A stretch of 64,000 bases of DNA, taken from positions 496,001 through 560,000 of the forward strand of contig WBMQ01000013.1 of assembly GCA_016630905.1 (NCBI GenBank), given 5' to 3'. Of the stretch, positions 62,656-64,000 are shown in pieces. Below the pieces are notes generated by a model. That model worked only from the letters and a program-made list of their open reading frames with translations. It had not been told where the DNA came from and did not search any database. Source of the stretch: Capillidium heterosporum. Its lineage: Eukaryota > Entomophthoromycota > Entomophthoromycetes > Entomophthorales > Capillidiaceae. The position numbers and the translations under genes are program-made. Numbering within the stretch: position 1 is the first letter of the stretch; each line of letters starts with the position of its first letter.

Positions 62656-63133
62656 GCCAATTTGTATAAATTACTTTACTACAAAACTACTTAGTAACTG
62701 CATAATAGATTGAATAATCTGTAATCATTTGTTGACTACATAACAGATCAGGGAATTTATTAACTACTTAATAACTGCATAGTAGATTGAGAAACCTAGT
62801 AATTACTATAGCGACTACGTAATTACTAGGTGACTACCTAATTGCTATAGCGACTACGTAATTACTGGATGACTACCTAATTAGCATAGTCACCAGCTAA
62901 TACTTTACAAATACCATATATCTTAATTTCCAACTATTTATATGAGCTATACCAATAAATTCCTCTATTCGATAGCTTTCATATTCTGTATAGAACCTTT
63001 CATTTGATTCAGTAAGTCCTGAGAACCAACTCCTGACATTTTATACAAGCTGAGAATCTATAAACTCAAAGTTGGAGCTTACTAAAGCTGCAGACACTTC
63101 GATTTCAAAACTATGGGTATGTCTCGAGATCTA
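62656..63133 (+). repeat. left arm of long inverted repeat
   Basis: About 480 bases whose reverse complement returns at 63358-63880. The inner about 235 bases (from about 62899 to 63133) are almost identical between arms; I see only two differences, both close to the loop. The outer part, made of short AT-rich units, has drifted and contains unit gains and losses. There is no coding capacity and no obvious terminal duplication of flanking bases. Confidence 0.9.
62812..62889 (+). repeat. two 39-bp tandem units inside the left arm
   Basis: Two adjacent 39-bp units, each beginning GCGACTACGTAATTACT and ending in a CTAATT-gcata-like stretch, differ at about five places. A partial third begins at 62890. 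Units are built from half-palindromes of the form GTNANTAC, such as GTAATTAC and GTGACTAC. The right arm holds more units of this kind in variant order, so copy number differs between arms. Confidence 0.8.
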
Positions 63134-63357
63134 GTGATTCAATTTTGATAAAATGAAGTGTACTTTGCATGGCTTTATATATCTATAATTTTACAAAGTT
63201 TTAAGTTTATTGAGACACTTTTTGTACTTCCGATTTACTATGTCTACTTATACAGTTTCTTAAAATTTTAAACCAAATATTGCTATATAAATTATATATA
63301 AATATTCCAATGACATATAGTTTTCAGAATTGATACTATGCATCTCATATTATAGCT
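63134..63357. other. loop of the inverted repeat
   Basis: About 224 bases of AT-rich sequence between the two arms, unique within the window, with no ORF. Transcription across arms and loop would give an RNA with a hairpin of at least 235 nearly perfect base pairs. Confidence 0.8.
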
Positions 63358-63880
63358 TAGATCTTGAGATATACCCATAGTTTTGAAATCGAAGTGTCTG
63401 CAGCTTTAGTAAGCTCCAACTTTGAGTTTATAGATTCTCAGCTTGTATAAAATGTCAGGAGTTGGTTCTCAGGACTTACTGAATCAAATGAAAGGTTCTA
63501 TACAGAATATGAAAGCTATCGAATAGAGGAATTTATTGGTATAGCTCATATAAATAGTTGGAAATTAAGATATATGGTATTTGTAAAGTATTAGCTGGTG
63601 ACTATGCTAATTAGGTAGTCATCCAGTAATTACGTAGTCGCTATAGCAATTAGGTAGTCACCATAGCAATTAGGTAGTCACCTAGTAATTATGTAGTCGC
63701 CTAGTAATTATTTAGTTGCTATAGTAATTACTAGGTTTCTCAATCTATTATGCAGTTACTAGGTAATTAAAAGGTATTCGATTTTTTGTGTAATTAACAA
63801 ATGATTGCAGACTATTCAACCTATTATGCAGTTACTAAGTAATTTTGTAGTAGAATAATTTATGCAAATTAGTATGGTTT
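63358..63880 (-). repeat. right arm of long inverted repeat
   Basis: Reverse-complement partner of 62656-63133. The inner about 235 bases match the left arm almost perfectly. The outer part carries additional 39-bp-like units (TAGGTAGTCACC-type) compared with the left arm and ends near 63880 with ATTTATGCAAATTAGTATGG, pairing with the left-arm outer end. The remaining bases to 64000 are AT-rich with similar short motifs. Confidence 0.9.
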
Positions 63881-64000
63881 TTATGTAATTGTAAAGATAT
63901 TCCGCAAATATAGGCTTATATACAATAAGGTAGCAACTACGTAGTGTACACTTTTTTAAGTAGTTTACTGAATTTTACAAGTTTGTTTAGGTATCTACTA

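Overview
This window looks like nuclear DNA of a fungus. It is AT-rich, and its genes carry many very short GT..AG introns of about 37-60 nt. Fungal marks are a Zn2Cys6 transcription factor, a YAK1-type kinase, a MIC60 with a fungal-style presequence, secreted multicopper oxidase, and vacuolar PQ-loop proteins. An MT-A70 methyltransferase that resembles the AMT1/MTA1 (DNA N6-adenine) type more than IME4/METTL3 suggests an early-diverging lineage (zoopagomycete, mucoromycete or chytrid-like) rather than a yeast or mushroom. The species cannot be fixed from the sequence alone. I recognised no LTR element, LINE or autonomous DNA transposon.

Layout. 1-5 kb: secreted multicopper oxidase, secreted SMP-30-like beta-propeller, tRNA-Gly(UCC). 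5.4-8.7 kb: two kynurenine-3-monooxygenase-like flavoenzymes in tandem, the second with broken frame. 9.4-10.1 kb: RAB18. 11.7-15 kb: secreted coiled-coil protein, an unknown acidic protein, a thioredoxin-fold (PRXL2-like) protein. 17.4-21.3 kb: UPF0014/FetB-type membrane protein and an RluA-type pseudouridine synthase. 22-26.5 kb: MT-A70 methyltransferase, then a protein with SANT and U-box-like domains. 27-29.2 kb: CCT8. 29.8-33.2 kb: F-box protein and a second SMP-30-like protein. 33.8-41 kb: PQ-loop transporter, two decayed copies of it, and a Zn2Cys6 factor. 42.8 kb: a decayed coiled-coil gene. 44-46 kb: asparaginyl-tRNA synthetase. 47.5-50.5 kb: YAK1 kinase. 51.2-53.2 kb: histidyl-tRNA synthetase. 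53.8-55.5 kb: MIC60. 56.7-58.9 kb: CCT2. 59.7-61.2 kb: short/branched-chain acyl-CoA dehydrogenase. 62.6-63.9 kb: a long, nearly perfect inverted repeat.

Most genes are housekeeping (chaperonin CCT, two aminoacyl-tRNA synthetases, mitochondrial proteins). They sit among lineage-specific duplicated families (PQ-loop, KMO-like, SMP-30-like, secreted coiled-coil), some members of which are decaying.

The most unusual observation is that otherwise well conserved genes (RAB18, the second KMO-like gene twice, YAK1, and possibly the end of the asparaginyl-tRNA synthetase) each need a +1 reading-frame change. It always falls at a G- or C-rich Gly or Pro codon, and in three cases directly before an in-frame stop. 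This is either recurrent base-insertion error or a genuine +1 frameshifting habit. The other strong points are the AMT1-like methyltransferase, the SANT/U-box protein beside it, a lysine at the type-1 copper axial position of the oxidase, and the inverted repeat with 39-bp units in its arms. Splice sites were placed by hand from reading frame and family alignment; most are well constrained, but none is backed by transcripts.
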